The notes beneath the pieces are model-generated. The model saw nothing but the letters and a program-made list of their open reading frames with translations, did not search any database and was not told the origin of the DNA. From Flavisolibacter longurius (GTDB taxonomy: Bacteria > Bacteroidota > Bacteroidia > Chitinophagales > Chitinophagaceae), in NCBI GenBank assembly GCA_013327885.1, contig JABUMY010000001.1, forward strand, positions 372,001-436,000: 64,000 nucleotides of DNA, read 5' to 3'. How positions within the stretch are numbered: position 1 is the first letter of the stretch; every line of letters starts with the position of its first letter. This document shows, in pieces, positions 46,376 through 55,368 of this stretch. The position numbers and the translations under genes are program-made.

Positions 46376-47710
46376 TTATTTGTTGACCGAAATGCCAATC
46401 TTAAGGCCGAAGTCAAACAGATTTTCCTTTACCGGGTAGTTGCTGATAAAGCTGGATAACAACTGGTAGCGAACCTGTGGCCCTACCTGCCAGGTTGTTT
46501 TGCCGGTATTGTACAGCACAAAGGTTTCAAATGCGGTGTTTACGTTCCAGCGGCGCAACATCCAGGGTACCTGCGTGTAACGTTTGTAATCGGTAGTGAT
46601 CATGTAGGCCCTGTCGCCCAGTACATAGGTGGGCTGCACCGAACCGGCAATGCCAAACTGCATTTTGTCGTTGCCTTTCAAGGTTAGCTCAACACCCACC
46701 GGTGCGGAAACCTGGAAGGAGAAATTCTGCAGCCAGCTTCCGAGGTTGTTGCGGTTTACATCCACATTGCTGTAGGTGCTTGTTGTTTGCACCGAATCTA
46801 CGCGGGACGTACGGCGGTTGTTCAGCGCAATGGTGGCCACTGCGTTCGGTGCCTGGAAGGCTTTGATATCGTAACGGTTCACATTGAACTGCAGGCCGGC
46901 ACGCAAGCGAACCTTTTGCGAAACAGCATATTTTTCGGTTACACCCAGTTCAAAGCCAATGTCAGGCTTGTGCGTCACCATATTGCTTACGCTGCTGTAA
47001 AGAGCTGCGTAGCTGGCAGATGGCTGCGGTACATTGCGCAGGTAGGATTTGTTTTCGGTGAGCTTGCGATAACTGATGGTTGGTGTAAAATGAAACTGGG
47101 TTTGAAAACGCTTTGATCGTGGCGCTTTGTAGGCATTGAAGGCACTTTCAATGGTCCATGGAGCGGTATTGGTTTGGGAAAGAAAAGCGGGCTTCAGCAA
47201 TTCTGGTGTAGCTTCTTTTTCCTCTCCAGTTTCAGGATAAGAATCGACAATGGTGGGTTCAAAGCGGGCCGCCTCCGACGTTGCTGTTGTTCCGGTAATG
47301 TCAGAAGGTTCTGTGGTTACCAACGCAGCAGTATTTTCTTTGGAAGCAAAGCCTTCAAGGCGAGAAGTCATAAGTTGGCTTGTATTGCTAGAAGTAAGGC
47401 GCTGCGTGGTAGTAGCACTGCTGCCCGTTGCCGCCGCTTTAGCAGACGAAGTTGTCGTGGAATTGCTTTGTTCGGCCGGCACCGGGATGTCCGTTACCCG
47501 AACCTGCCGGGCTGTGTTGGAAATGGTTAAATAAGCCAGCAGAGAAGCCAGGATAAAAAAGGCACTCAGTCCGGCTCCAAATCGTCTGCGGCTTTTCTTG
47601 AGCTCCCCGGTGATGTTCTGCCAAATCTTTTCCGGTGCCTTCATCCGGAGGTTATCGGCATTGCGTTTTAAAAATTCTTCAAAGTTCTCATTTCGAAATT
47701 CACTCTTCAT
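46376..47710 (-). CDS. Anti-sigma-like membrane protein with beta-barrel-like C-terminus
   Basis: A 444-residue protein. Residues 1-45 are charged and helical (NFEEFLKRNADNLRMKAPEK), like the cytoplasmic part of an anti-sigma factor. A membrane helix follows (FGAGLSAFFILASLLAYLTI), then a Ser/Thr-rich linker (70-180), then about 250 residues of alternating strands typical of an outer membrane beta barrel of the PorT kind. It sits 24 bp after an ECF sigma factor gene. It has no signal peptide, so how the C-terminal half reaches the outer membrane, or whether it folds as a periplasmic beta domain, is unclear. Confidence 0.75.
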   Translation of the reverse strand: MKSEFRNENFEEFLKRNADNLRMKAPEKIWQNITGELKKSRRRFGAGLSAFFILASLLAYLTISNTARQVRVTDIPVPAEQSNSTTTSSAKAAATGSSATTTQRLTSSNTSQLMTSRLEGFASKENTAALVTTEPSDITGTTATSEAARFEPTIVDSYPETGEEKEATPELLKPAFLSQTNTAPWTIESAFNAYKAPRSKRFQTQFHFTPTISYRKLTENKSYLRNVPQPSASYAALYSSVSNMVTHKPDIGFELGVTEKYAVSQKVRLRAGLQFNVNRYDIKAFQAPNAVATIALNNRRTSRVDSVQTTSTYSNVDVNRNNLGSWLQNFSFQVSAPVGVELTLKGNDKMQFGIAGSVQPTYVLGDRAYMITTDYKRYTQVPWMLRRWNVNTAFETFVLYNTGKTTWQVGPQVRYQLLSSFISNYPVKENLFDFGLKIGISVNK

Positions 47711-47734
47711 AATCAGTCAAGCTTTGTGGTATGG

Positions 47735-48310
47735 TTAGCGGCTACCTACTGCAGCGTATAAGGGTTCCTTTGGTTTATAGATGATGTTTTTCTTGAGTAA
47801 AATATCTTCCAGCATGTTTCGGGCACGGGTGTACTGGCTGCGGCTTGTGCTTTCCTCCACATCCAGCATATCAGAGATCTCTTTGTGCGAAAAACCTTCA
47901 ATGGCATAAAGGTTTAAGACGGTGCGGTATCCCAGCGGCAGCATGCGAATGCACTCCACCACTTCTTTGGCCTGCACAATGGAGGGAATGGATTCTTCCC
48001 GCACCTGCAGGGCACCGGCATGGATCAGGTCCACGCTTTCGTTGAACCGCTTGTTCTTTTTGAGGATATTGATACAGGTATGGATCATGATGCGGCGGAT
48101 CCACCCTTCCAGGGCACCACGGTTCTCAAACTTGTGGATCTGCGAAAACACCTTGATGAAACCTTCCTGTAGCATATCTTCTGCGTCTTCCCGGTTATGG
48201 GCATAGCGGTAACACACAGCAAACATTTTGTGACTATACCGGTCGTACAATGTTCGCTGGGCGGTTGCCTGATTTTGAATGCAACCTTGTAATAGGGCTT
48301 CCTCAGTCAT
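47735..48310 (-). CDS. ECF-type RNA polymerase sigma factor
   Basis: A 191-residue sigma-70 family factor. Region 2 contains YDRYSHKMFAVCYRYAHNRE and DAEDMLQEGFIKVFSQIHKF; region 4 contains LPLGYRTVLNLYAIEGFSHK with its helix-turn-helix. About 25 residues follow region 4. Such factors direct transcription of small regulons. Its partner is probably the membrane protein encoded next, 24 bp downstream. Confidence 0.95.
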   Translation of the reverse strand: MTEEALLQGCIQNQATAQRTLYDRYSHKMFAVCYRYAHNREDAEDMLQEGFIKVFSQIHKFENRGALEGWIRRIMIHTCINILKKNKRFNESVDLIHAGALQVREESIPSIVQAKEVVECIRMLPLGYRTVLNLYAIEGFSHKEISDMLDVEESTSRSQYTRARNMLEDILLKKNIIYKPKEPLYAAVGSR

Positions 48311-48367
48311 AGAAATACTTTGGCTGCATGTAAGTTAGACAAATTTTTTGGTGGAAAGCTGCACCTG

Positions 48368-48402
48368 TTTTAAAAAAGAAAGGCGGGGAGTTCCCGCCTT
48401 TC
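48368..48402 (-). terminator. Terminator of the receptor/PepSY operon
   Basis: On the minus strand gaaaggcggg pairs with cccgcctttc over a 5 nt loop, followed by a T run. It lies just after the PepSY gene. Confidence 0.9.
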
Positions 48403-48407
48403 CTGCT

Positions 48408-48971
48408 TTATAGGGCCCGTTTACGGGACCGGATCCGTCTAGGGCCATACCAAAGCCATATACCGGAAAGCACCAGCAAGAGAAGGCTGCTGCCCATTAC
48501 CAGGTTGTAACCCACCTTAAAGGGTTCGCCGCCGGTTCCCAGCAGGTCATCTACAATAGACCCGTCGTGCAGGCTTTCAATGAAATCGCTGTTTCGTTTT
48601 TCAACCGACAGCAACTGCCCGGTGGAAAGATCGAGTTGCAGTCCGTAGTAGTGCTCTTTGTAAATGAATTTGGCAATGCCTTTGCCCGGCCTGATGTCGA
48701 TGCGATCCAATTCTGCAGAAAGTTTCGCGTCAACAGAATCGTGCAGATATTGAATTGCCCTTTGCTCCAGTTGGGCCACCGGCAGCCAGTTGGCTGCGTC
48801 ACCTGAACTCCCTTTTTGCGTCGGCGCCAGCAAGCCTGTTTGCTTTTTAATGCCCAACAGCAGGCCGGTGGCCGCCATCAGCACAAAAAACAGGAACAGG
48901 GCCAGGGCCAGCTTGCGGTGCAGCCAACGGTAAATACGGATCCATTTTGCCTGTTGCTTAGTATCTGCCAT
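48408..48971 (-). CDS. PepSY-domain membrane protein
   Basis: A 187-residue protein with an N-terminal membrane helix (LALALFLFFVLMAATGLLL), a periplasmic PepSY-like domain (VAQLEQRAIQYLHDSV...KFIYKEHYYGLQLDLSTGQL) and a C-terminal helix (LVMGSSLLLLVLSGIWLWYG). This is a short version of the PepSY-TM family often found beside iron and heme receptors; some members are ferric reductases. It lies 15 bp after the TonB-dependent receptor gene. Confidence 0.88.
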   Translation of the reverse strand: MADTKQQAKWIRIYRWLHRKLALALFLFFVLMAATGLLLGIKKQTGLLAPTQKGSSGDAANWLPVAQLEQRAIQYLHDSVDAKLSAELDRIDIRPGKGIAKFIYKEHYYGLQLDLSTGQLLSVEKRNSDFIESLHDGSIVDDLLGTGGEPFKVGYNLVMGSSLLLLVLSGIWLWYGPRRIRSRKRAL

Positions 48972-48986
48972 GCGCCTAAACGTTAG

Positions 48987-51185
48987 TTAGCGTGTCATTC
49001 GCAGTGAAAAAATAAGGTTGCTGCCGGCAGCAACAATTCCCGATGAATAAGGCCGGTACCGCTGATCGGTAATGTTTTCCCAACCGGCCGCCACAAACAG
49101 GTTTTTGTGCAACTGGAAAGAAAGCTTTGCATTGAGCGTATACCAGGCGGGTGAAAACGGGCGGCCGTCCTCATCTTTTGCATAGATGTCGGGCTTTGCT
49201 CTTTCCGTTGGCGCCAGGTCGCTAAAAGCCACTTCGCTGTTAAAAAAGGAATAGAGTTCCGCATGCAGCTTGTTCTTTCGGTAATGCACATGGGCACTTC
49301 CGTAAAATGGCGGTGCATGCCGCAGGGGCACCTGTTCGTTCTTGGCGTCATCGGTTTCCGCCCCCCAGATCCAGTTCGCATGCGCCTGCAGATAAAGGCT
49401 TTTGTCAAGATGAACCCGGGCCGATCCCTGTACACCCCATACCGTTGCTTTGGCCACGTTTTGCAAGGCTTCCACGCGGCTGCGTACGCCGGAAAAAAGA
49501 ATGCTGTCGCTGCCATTAAAGGTAAAAGAACGCCTTACGACAGCATCGGTAAGAATGGTATGAAAAACGTTCGCTTCCACGCGGAATTTGTTCGGTACAT
49601 CCTTGATGATGCCAGCTTCAAAATTCACGGCGTATTCCGGTTTAAGCCCCGGGTTGGGAACGGTAACGTTTCCCGGAGAGCTTTCAAACAGCTTCCCTAT
49701 ATCGTCTACATTGGGCATCCGGTAACCGGTGGAAACATTGCCGTTGAACTGCCATGTTTTCGCCGGGCGGTAGGTGGCTCCCAGGCTACCGGTCAGGGCG
49801 CCATCGCCCAGGCTTGCTTTGGTGTAAGGAAACGGGATAAAGGTGGGATCGAAGGTTGCTTTCAGCGTGTTGTAGCTATACCGCAGGCCGCCATTCAGCG
49901 TCGTAACGGCCGACAGGTTGTGCCTGTAGTTTGCATAAATACCGGTTGTTGACCAGGTGCTGCCATTTGGATAGCGGGTGGCAAAATTTACTGAATTCCC
50001 ACTGGCAATGTTGGTCTGCATGCCAAAAGAACCCACCTTGTTGTACACCGTTTCTAATCCATAAAATACCTGGCCCCGGCCCAACCGCTTGGTGGCGTCA
50101 AGATTCAGGCTGTAGGCATCCACAACTTCTGCCTGGCGTGTTCTTGTGTTGTTGTTACGGGCTCTGTCAATCCGGCTTTCTTCATAATTCTGGTATGAAG
50201 CCACCACACTTATGTTGTCAGCTATGCCCTTTTTCTGCGTCAGCAAGGCACTCAGCGTATGCATGCGCCAGAGCATGGGGCCATACGTCCACTCGGCAAA
50301 GCGCAGGGCGCCGTTGCGGTACTGGATCAGACGGTCGTAACGGGGTGCATTGCCGGTGCCGGCATAAGTAAATGCGTACTGCAACTCCACCGCATCGCTG
50401 GCTTTGTACCGGATCTTACCGAGGAAATTGTCCTGTGTGTAACCGCTGAAGCGTTGCACATTTGGGTTGCTGTTTTTGGTGATGACATCCTGCCCGCCGA
50501 TACGCTCCACATATTCGGGACGGATGTAATTCTCGGTTCTTCCGTTCTTTCCCATGCGCAAGTCGTCAAATTGGCTACGGGTATAGGCGGCAAGAAGGGA
50601 AAGCTTACGGGTGCCCACTGCTACATCGGCATGGGCCGTTCTTTCGTTATTGACCGTGGCGTACCGGGCAAAGGCCGATACTTTCACCAGGAGTTTGGTA
50701 TCGTGGGCAAACTGCGGCTGCAGGGTGCGAAAGGCCATCACGCCGCCAATGGCATCGCTGCCGTAGATCAGTGAGCCGGGACCAAAAATAACCTCGGTGT
50801 TCTCGGCGGTAAGCGGGTCGATGCTGATAATGTTTTGGAGGTTGCCGCTGCGGTAGATGGCGTTGTTCATGCGTACACCATCCACTACCAATAAAACGCG
50901 GTTGGTGGCAAAACCACGAATCATGGGACTGCCGCCACCCAACTGGCTTTTCTGCACAAACACGGTCCCGGTTTGCGCCAGCATATCGGCTGCGGTTTGC
51001 GGGTTGTAATGATAGATCTGTTGCGGTACCACGCGGGTGATCTTGTTGGGTACTTCGATGCGGGATTGTTGCCATTTGTTTACCGACAGGGTAATGGCTT
51101 CCAGGCTCCGCTCGGGCAGGCTGTCCTGCCCTGCGGACAAAAGTGTACAGCCGAGCACAACGCCCAGGCTTACCAGTTTTTTCAT
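48987..51185 (-). CDS. TonB-dependent receptor, heme-type
   Basis: A 732-residue outer membrane receptor. Signal peptide (1-19), plug domain with GGGSPMIRGFATNRVLLVVD and GPGSLIYGSDAIGGVM, then a 22-strand barrel ending FSLRMTR. The barrel has GYRMPNVDD and VPNPGLKPEYAVNFE, positioned like the FRAP and NPNL motifs of heme and hemoglobin receptors. Uptake of heme or a siderophore, powered by TonB, is likely. The ligand is not proven. Confidence 0.92.
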   Translation of the reverse strand: MKKLVSLGVVLGCTLLSAGQDSLPERSLEAITLSVNKWQQSRIEVPNKITRVVPQQIYHYNPQTAADMLAQTGTVFVQKSQLGGGSPMIRGFATNRVLLVVDGVRMNNAIYRSGNLQNIISIDPLTAENTEVIFGPGSLIYGSDAIGGVMAFRTLQPQFAHDTKLLVKVSAFARYATVNNERTAHADVAVGTRKLSLLAAYTRSQFDDLRMGKNGRTENYIRPEYVERIGGQDVITKNSNPNVQRFSGYTQDNFLGKIRYKASDAVELQYAFTYAGTGNAPRYDRLIQYRNGALRFAEWTYGPMLWRMHTLSALLTQKKGIADNISVVASYQNYEESRIDRARNNNTRTRQAEVVDAYSLNLDATKRLGRGQVFYGLETVYNKVGSFGMQTNIASGNSVNFATRYPNGSTWSTTGIYANYRHNLSAVTTLNGGLRYSYNTLKATFDPTFIPFPYTKASLGDGALTGSLGATYRPAKTWQFNGNVSTGYRMPNVDDIGKLFESSPGNVTVPNPGLKPEYAVNFEAGIIKDVPNKFRVEANVFHTILTDAVVRRSFTFNGSDSILFSGVRSRVEALQNVAKATVWGVQGSARVHLDKSLYLQAHANWIWGAETDDAKNEQVPLRHAPPFYGSAHVHYRKNKLHAELYSFFNSEVAFSDLAPTERAKPDIYAKDEDGRPFSPAWYTLNAKLSFQLHKNLFVAAGWENITDQRYRPYSSGIVAAGSNLIFSLRMTR

Positions 51186-51218
51186 GTAACGCTTTGTTTT
51201 CGTAAAAAATGTTGCAGA

Positions 51219-51728
51219 TCAGAAAGAAAAGCGCTTTCGGGGTGGGGGACCCAACACAAGATGAATAGGGGAGAGAAGCGTTGGTCGCAGAAAAATGACC
51301 TTTTTCTTTTTTACAAAAAAAGTCACTGATAAATAGAGGAAGAGAATGCTGCCAGCAAAGCTTTGCAGCAGGAGAAGGAATTGCAAAAAGCCGGCATTGT
51401 TACCCGATAGCAGGATGTGCAGCAGTGAGCCGGCCACTTCCGTTTCATCATCGTCGTAAACACCGGTGAGGTGGTAGTTGCCATCCTGCATAATGTAAGA
51501 AGCTACATCAAACATTCGGTCGCCAACCCAAAGTTCTTTTTCATCTTCTTCCCATACCACTTTATCGGCCGGCAATACAACCGTTACCAGGTCTTCTGTT
51601 TCGAGTCTTTCCTCCCGAGTTGACTGTATATATTCTTTGCCCAGTTGCAGCAGGAGCATGGCCAGCAAAGGAAAGAGCAACATTGTGCTGAAGATAGCTG
51701 CGCTGATATGCCGGCCCCTTTTTCTCAC
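51219..51728 (-). CDS. Hypothetical membrane protein of the receptor operon
   Basis: A 169-residue protein with an N-terminal membrane helix (ISAAIFSTMLLFPLLAMLLL), an acidic periplasmic segment (residues 40-105) and a second helix pair (LLLQSFAGSILFLYLSVTFF), ending in a basic tail. I do not recognise the family. It starts at GTG 51728, 20 bp after gpmI, and leads into the receptor gene 33 bp later. A TAACATTG box ends close to its start. Confidence 0.65.
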   Translation of the reverse strand: MRKRGRHISAAIFSTMLLFPLLAMLLLQLGKEYIQSTREERLETEDLVTVVLPADKVVWEEDEKELWVGDRMFDVASYIMQDGNYHLTGVYDDDETEVAGSLLHILLSGNNAGFLQFLLLLQSFAGSILFLYLSVTFFVKKKKVIFLRPTLLSPIHLVLGPPPRKRFSF

Positions 51729-51748
51729 AGCACAATGTTACGAATGAT

Positions 51749-53278
51749 TTAGGCGGTCAGCACCTCGCCGGTCATTTCCTCCGGAATGGCAAGGCCCATC
51801 ATGGTCAGGATGGTTGGCGCGATGTCGCCAAGCTTGCCCTCTTTCAGGCTGCCCATCCAGTTGTTGTCAATTACAAAAAGCGGAACAAGGTTCAGCGTAT
51901 GCGCCGTATTGGGTGTGCCGTCGGCATTGATCATGTAATCGGCATTGCCATGATCGGCGGTAAGGAAGATGGTGTACCCATGCTGCAAGGCTGTTGTCAC
52001 TACCTGTGCCACACACCTGTCAACGGTTTCGGCAGCTTTGATGGCCGCTTCCCACACGCCGGTATGGCCCACCATATCAGCATTAGCATAGTTGAGACAG
52101 ATAAACGACGCTTCCTCTTTTTCGATTTCGGCAAGAATGGCTGTTGTTACTTCCGGTGCACTCATTTCAGGTTGCAGGTCGTAGGTGGCTACCTTGGGCG
52201 AAGAAACCATGAGGCGTTGCTCGCCTTCAAACGGCTTTTCGCGGCCACCGCTAAAGAAAAACGTAACGTGGGGGTATTTTTCGGTTTCGGCGATGCGTAC
52301 TTGCTGCAGGCCGTTCCGCTCAATGATCTCACCCAGCGTATTGTTCAGGTTATCGGTTTCAAAGATCACGTGTACGCCTTTGAAGGTGGCGTCGTATTCT
52401 GTCATGGTAGTGTAGTGCAGGTCCAGCGGCTTCATTTCCTGCTGCGCAAATTCGATCTGCGTCAGTGCTTTGGTGATCTCGCGGCAGCGATCGGTGCGGA
52501 AGTTGAAACAGATGGCAGCATCGCCATCCTTTATTGTGGCCAGCGGCTGGCTGTTTTCATCCCTGATGATGGTCGGAAGGATAAATTCATCGGTCACGCC
52601 TTCTGCATACGACAGGCTTATGGCTTCCCTTGCACTGGTTGCCGTTTGCCCGATGCCCTTCACCATGGCATCGTAAGCCAGCTTCACCCGTTCCCAGCGG
52701 TTGTCGCGGTCCATGGCATAATAGCGACCACTAACCGTGGCTATTCTGCCTACGCTCTGGCGGCAGTGTGCCTCCAGGTCCTGTACATAAGCAAGTCCGC
52801 TCCTGGGATCCGTGTCGCGGCCATCGGTAAACACATGGATAAAGACATTGCTAAAATCGTTCTGCTGGCAGGTATCCAGGATCGCTTTCAGGTGACTGGT
52901 GTGGGAATGCACGCCACCGTCACTCACCAGGCCCAAAAGGTGCAGGGGCTTGCCCTGCTCTTTTGCATAGCGGATACTGTTCAGCAACACTTCGTTTTGC
53001 GCCAGCTCGCCTTCGCGGATCGCTACATTAATACGTTGCAATTCCTGGTAAACAATGCGGCCGGCGCCCAGGTTCAGGTGGCCTACTTCGGAGTTTCCCA
53101 TTTGCCCGTCGGGCAGACCCACCGCTTCGCCGCAGGTGGTGAGCGTTGTATGCGGGTACTGATTGTATAAAGAGGATACAAAGGGCACGTTGGCATTCTG
53201 AATGGCATCCGAGGAAGGTACGGTGCCTAATCCCCAACCATCCATGATGACCAGGATAACTTTCTTATTTGGTGTCAT
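51749..53278 (-). CDS. gpmI: 2,3-bisphosphoglycerate-independent phosphoglycerate mutase
   Basis: GpmI interconverts 3- and 2-phosphoglycerate in glycolysis with two manganese ions. The 509-residue protein starts MTPNKKVILVIMDGWGLG (metal-site aspartate), then has the phosphoserine MGNSEVGHLNLGAGR, HVFTDGRDTDPRSG, NYANADMVGHTG and FLTADHGNADYM. An upstream extension to 53416 reads through non-coding DNA and is rejected. Confidence 0.97.
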   Translation of the reverse strand: MTPNKKVILVIMDGWGLGTVPSSDAIQNANVPFVSSLYNQYPHTTLTTCGEAVGLPDGQMGNSEVGHLNLGAGRIVYQELQRINVAIREGELAQNEVLLNSIRYAKEQGKPLHLLGLVSDGGVHSHTSHLKAILDTCQQNDFSNVFIHVFTDGRDTDPRSGLAYVQDLEAHCRQSVGRIATVSGRYYAMDRDNRWERVKLAYDAMVKGIGQTATSAREAISLSYAEGVTDEFILPTIIRDENSQPLATIKDGDAAICFNFRTDRCREITKALTQIEFAQQEMKPLDLHYTTMTEYDATFKGVHVIFETDNLNNTLGEIIERNGLQQVRIAETEKYPHVTFFFSGGREKPFEGEQRLMVSSPKVATYDLQPEMSAPEVTTAILAEIEKEEASFICLNYANADMVGHTGVWEAAIKAAETVDRCVAQVVTTALQHGYTIFLTADHGNADYMINADGTPNTAHTLNLVPLFVIDNNWMGSLKEGKLGDIAPTILTMMGLAIPEEMTGEVLTA

Positions 53279-53402
53279 AATCTGCTTTAAAGGCTGCAAA
53301 TCTAACCAATCGTGAAGGTTTTGTTTATATTCACCGGCTGAAATTGGACCTGTAGATGTGGCATATTTTTCGCTTATAGCAGGCCGGACTAACAAATTGT
53401 CT

Positions 53403-53783
53403 ATGAAAAAGATCATTACTCTCCTTTGCGCCAGCGCTTTTTTGTTTTTGACAGCCTTTCAAACAACAAGCGGCGTAGATGACGTTATCAATGCCCTGCG
53501 CACGGGTAATGCAAGCCAATTGGGCAAGTTTGCCGATGACAACATTGAGATTGCCCTGCCCTCAAAAAGCGACAACTACAGCCGCTCTCAGGCCGTAGTG
53601 ATCCTGCAGGATTTTTTCCAAAACAAAGGAGTACGTGATTTTGACGTAAAATTCAAAGGCGAGAATGGTGGCACGCAATACTGCATTGGTACCCTTACCA
53701 CAAAGGGCGGAACGTTTCGCACCACGTTTTTTATGGCGAACCGTAACGGTAAACAATACCTGAAAGAGATTCGCTTCCAGTAA
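53403..53783 (+). CDS. DUF4783 exported protein
   Basis: A 126-residue protein with a signal peptide (LLCASAFLFLTAFQT) and a compact domain resembling DUF4783, a Bacteroidota family with an NTF2-like fold (VDDVINALRTGNASQLGKFA, then YCIGTLTTKGGTFRTTFFMA). The function is unknown. It diverges from gpmI and ends at a strong terminator. Confidence 0.82.
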   Translation: MKKIITLLCASAFLFLTAFQTTSGVDDVINALRTGNASQLGKFADDNIEIALPSKSDNYSRSQAVVILQDFFQNKGVRDFDVKFKGENGGTQYCIGTLTTKGGTFRTTFFMANRNGKQYLKEIRFQ

Positions 53784-53841
53784 AAAAATACAAAAGATGG
53801 CGTGATGGCCATCTTGTCCTTAACCATACGAATTTTGTCCT

Positions 53842-53873
53842 AAACGGCTGCCCATTTTGCAGCCGTTTTTTTA
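53842..53873 (+). terminator. Terminator after the DUF4783 gene
   Basis: aaacggctgc pairs with gcagccgttt over a 7-8 nt loop, followed by six T residues. A second small hairpin (aagatggc/gccatctt) lies at 53795-53816. Confidence 0.88.
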
Positions 53874-53958
53874 TTGTTGTAAGCAGCAAATAAGCGTTGT
53901 AGAAATCCCCGCGACAAACCCGTTCGTAATCCAGTTAATCTGCGGTTACTTTGCAACT

Positions 53959-54822
53959 ATGATCAAAGATTTTGAGGCAAGGTTATACAAGCTGGTTGAA
54001 ACGTCCCTGCAGGAAGATGTTGGCGATGGCGACCACTCCACGCTTTGCTGCATACCGGCTGGTGTAAAAGGCAAAGCTGTTTTAAAGATCAAGCAGGATG
54101 GCATTTTGGCGGGGCTGGATGTGGCGGAAAAGATCTTCCGGTATAAGGGCCCGGGTTGCCATTTTACCCGCCACAAGGAAGACGGGCAGGAGATGAAAGC
54201 CGGTGAAACCGCGTTTGAAGTGGAGACCCATGTACACGACATTCTGCAACTGGAGCGGCTTGTGTTGAACTGTATGCAACGCATGAGCGGCATTGCCACG
54301 CAAACCAAGCAGTATACCGACAAACTGAAAGGGTACAAAACAAAATTGCTGGACACCCGCAAGACCACGCCTAATTTCCGCTTGCTGGAAAAAGAGGCTG
54401 TGCGGATCGGCGGTGGTGTTAATCACCGCTTTGGGTTGTACGACATGATCATGCTGAAGGATAACCACATTGACTACAGCGGCGGGTTGGAAGCGGCCAT
54501 CAGCAGGGCATACGATTACGTACAGGCTTATCGTCCCGACCTGAAGATTGAAGTAGAAACAAGAAGTGTCGACGATGTGAAAAAAGTACTGGAGGTGGGA
54601 GCGGGAAAAGTGTTCCGGGTGATGCTGGATAATTTTTCTCCGGAAGGCGTAAAAGAAGCGGTGGAGATGATTGGTGAAACCTTTGAAACAGAAGCCAGCG
54701 GCGGCATCAACCTCGAAACCATTGAAAGTTATGCAGCCACCGGCGTGGACTTTGTCAGTGTGGGCGGATTGATTCACCAGGCAAAAAGCCTGGACCTGAG
54801 TTTGAAGGCGGTGATTGTCTGA
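53959..54822 (+). CDS. nadC: Nicotinate-nucleotide pyrophosphorylase (carboxylating)
   Basis: NadC converts quinolinate and PRPP to nicotinate mononucleotide in NAD synthesis. The 287-residue protein has EDVGDGDHSTLC, the quinolinate-site residues in LLDTRKTTPNFRLLEK, GGGVNHRFGLYDMIMLKDNH and ASGGINLETIESYA. ATG 53959 gives MIKDFEARL; the longer frame from 53857 runs through a terminator. A TTACTTTG box ends 5 nt upstream. Confidence 0.96.
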   Translation: MIKDFEARLYKLVETSLQEDVGDGDHSTLCCIPAGVKGKAVLKIKQDGILAGLDVAEKIFRYKGPGCHFTRHKEDGQEMKAGETAFEVETHVHDILQLERLVLNCMQRMSGIATQTKQYTDKLKGYKTKLLDTRKTTPNFRLLEKEAVRIGGGVNHRFGLYDMIMLKDNHIDYSGGLEAAISRAYDYVQAYRPDLKIEVETRSVDDVKKVLEVGAGKVFRVMLDNFSPEGVKEAVEMIGETFETEASGGINLETIESYAATGVDFVSVGGLIHQAKSLDLSLKAVIV

Positions 54823-54858
54823 ACCGGGATTTTTGGGATGGATGGGATTTGTTGGATT
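54823..54858. repeat. Word-array repeat (gggatttgttggat family)
   Basis: A 36 nt array of gggatt/tggat words (ccgggatttttgggatggat and following) starts at the nadC stop and ends before the next gene. Confidence 0.5.
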
Positions 54859-54876
54859 TTAATTTAAATGCAAACA

Positions 54877-55224
54877 ATGAGCAAAAAAAACAGGAGCGAT
54901 AAACATGGATTTGTGTACAGCACCGATCCAAACTTCAGCTTTCAACATGAAGAAGAACAAGCAAGAGAGACCCTGCCGCCACAGCAGCAAAAGCTAAAAG
55001 TGCGGCTCGATACCAAACAACGTGCAGGCAAGGCCGTTACCCTGGTGGAGGGTTTTGTTGGTACCGACGACGATCTGCAGGATCTGGGGAAAAAACTCAA
55101 AAATTTTTGCGGCACCGGTGGCTCGGCCAAAGACAACGAGATCATTGTACAGGGCGACCAACGTGACAAAGTACTGCAATGGTTGTTGAAGAATGAGTAT
55201 AAAAATGCAAAGCGGGTTGGGTAG
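54877..55224 (+). CDS. SUI1/eIF1-family translation factor (YciH-like)
   Basis: A 115-residue protein whose C-terminal 75 residues are the SUI1 fold: QKLKVRLDTKQRAGKAVTLV, LKNFCGTGGSAKDNEIIVQG. Bacterial members influence start codon selection, at least in E. coli. The N-terminal 40 residues are polar. MSKKNRSDKHG at 54877 is preferred over a start three codons upstream. Confidence 0.9.
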   Translation: MSKKNRSDKHGFVYSTDPNFSFQHEEEQARETLPPQQQKLKVRLDTKQRAGKAVTLVEGFVGTDDDLQDLGKKLKNFCGTGGSAKDNEIIVQGDQRDKVLQWLLKNEYKNAKRVG

Positions 55225-55226
55225 GG

Positions 55227-55361
55227 GAGAGTAGACAGTGGGATAGTAGGATATTGAGATATTATGGCCAATAAAAAAAGGCTTCGAGTAACAACTTGAA
55301 GCCTTTTTATTAAAAGAAAAATATCGACTATTCAATATCCTACTATCCCACTGTCTCACTC
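55227..55361. repeat. Paired-arm word repeat around a terminator (tactatccca family)
   Basis: The arms contain a 24 nt perfect inverted repeat: 55234-55257 against 55332-55355. They enclose the bidirectional terminator and run from the stop of the SUI1 gene almost to the stop of icd. Confidence 0.9.
55273..55312. terminator. Bidirectional terminator between SUI1-family gene and icd
   Basis: aaaaaggcttc pairs with gaagccttttt over a 12 nt loop, with A/T runs on both sides, so it serves both convergent genes. Confidence 0.88.
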
Positions 55362-55368
55362 ACTTCTC

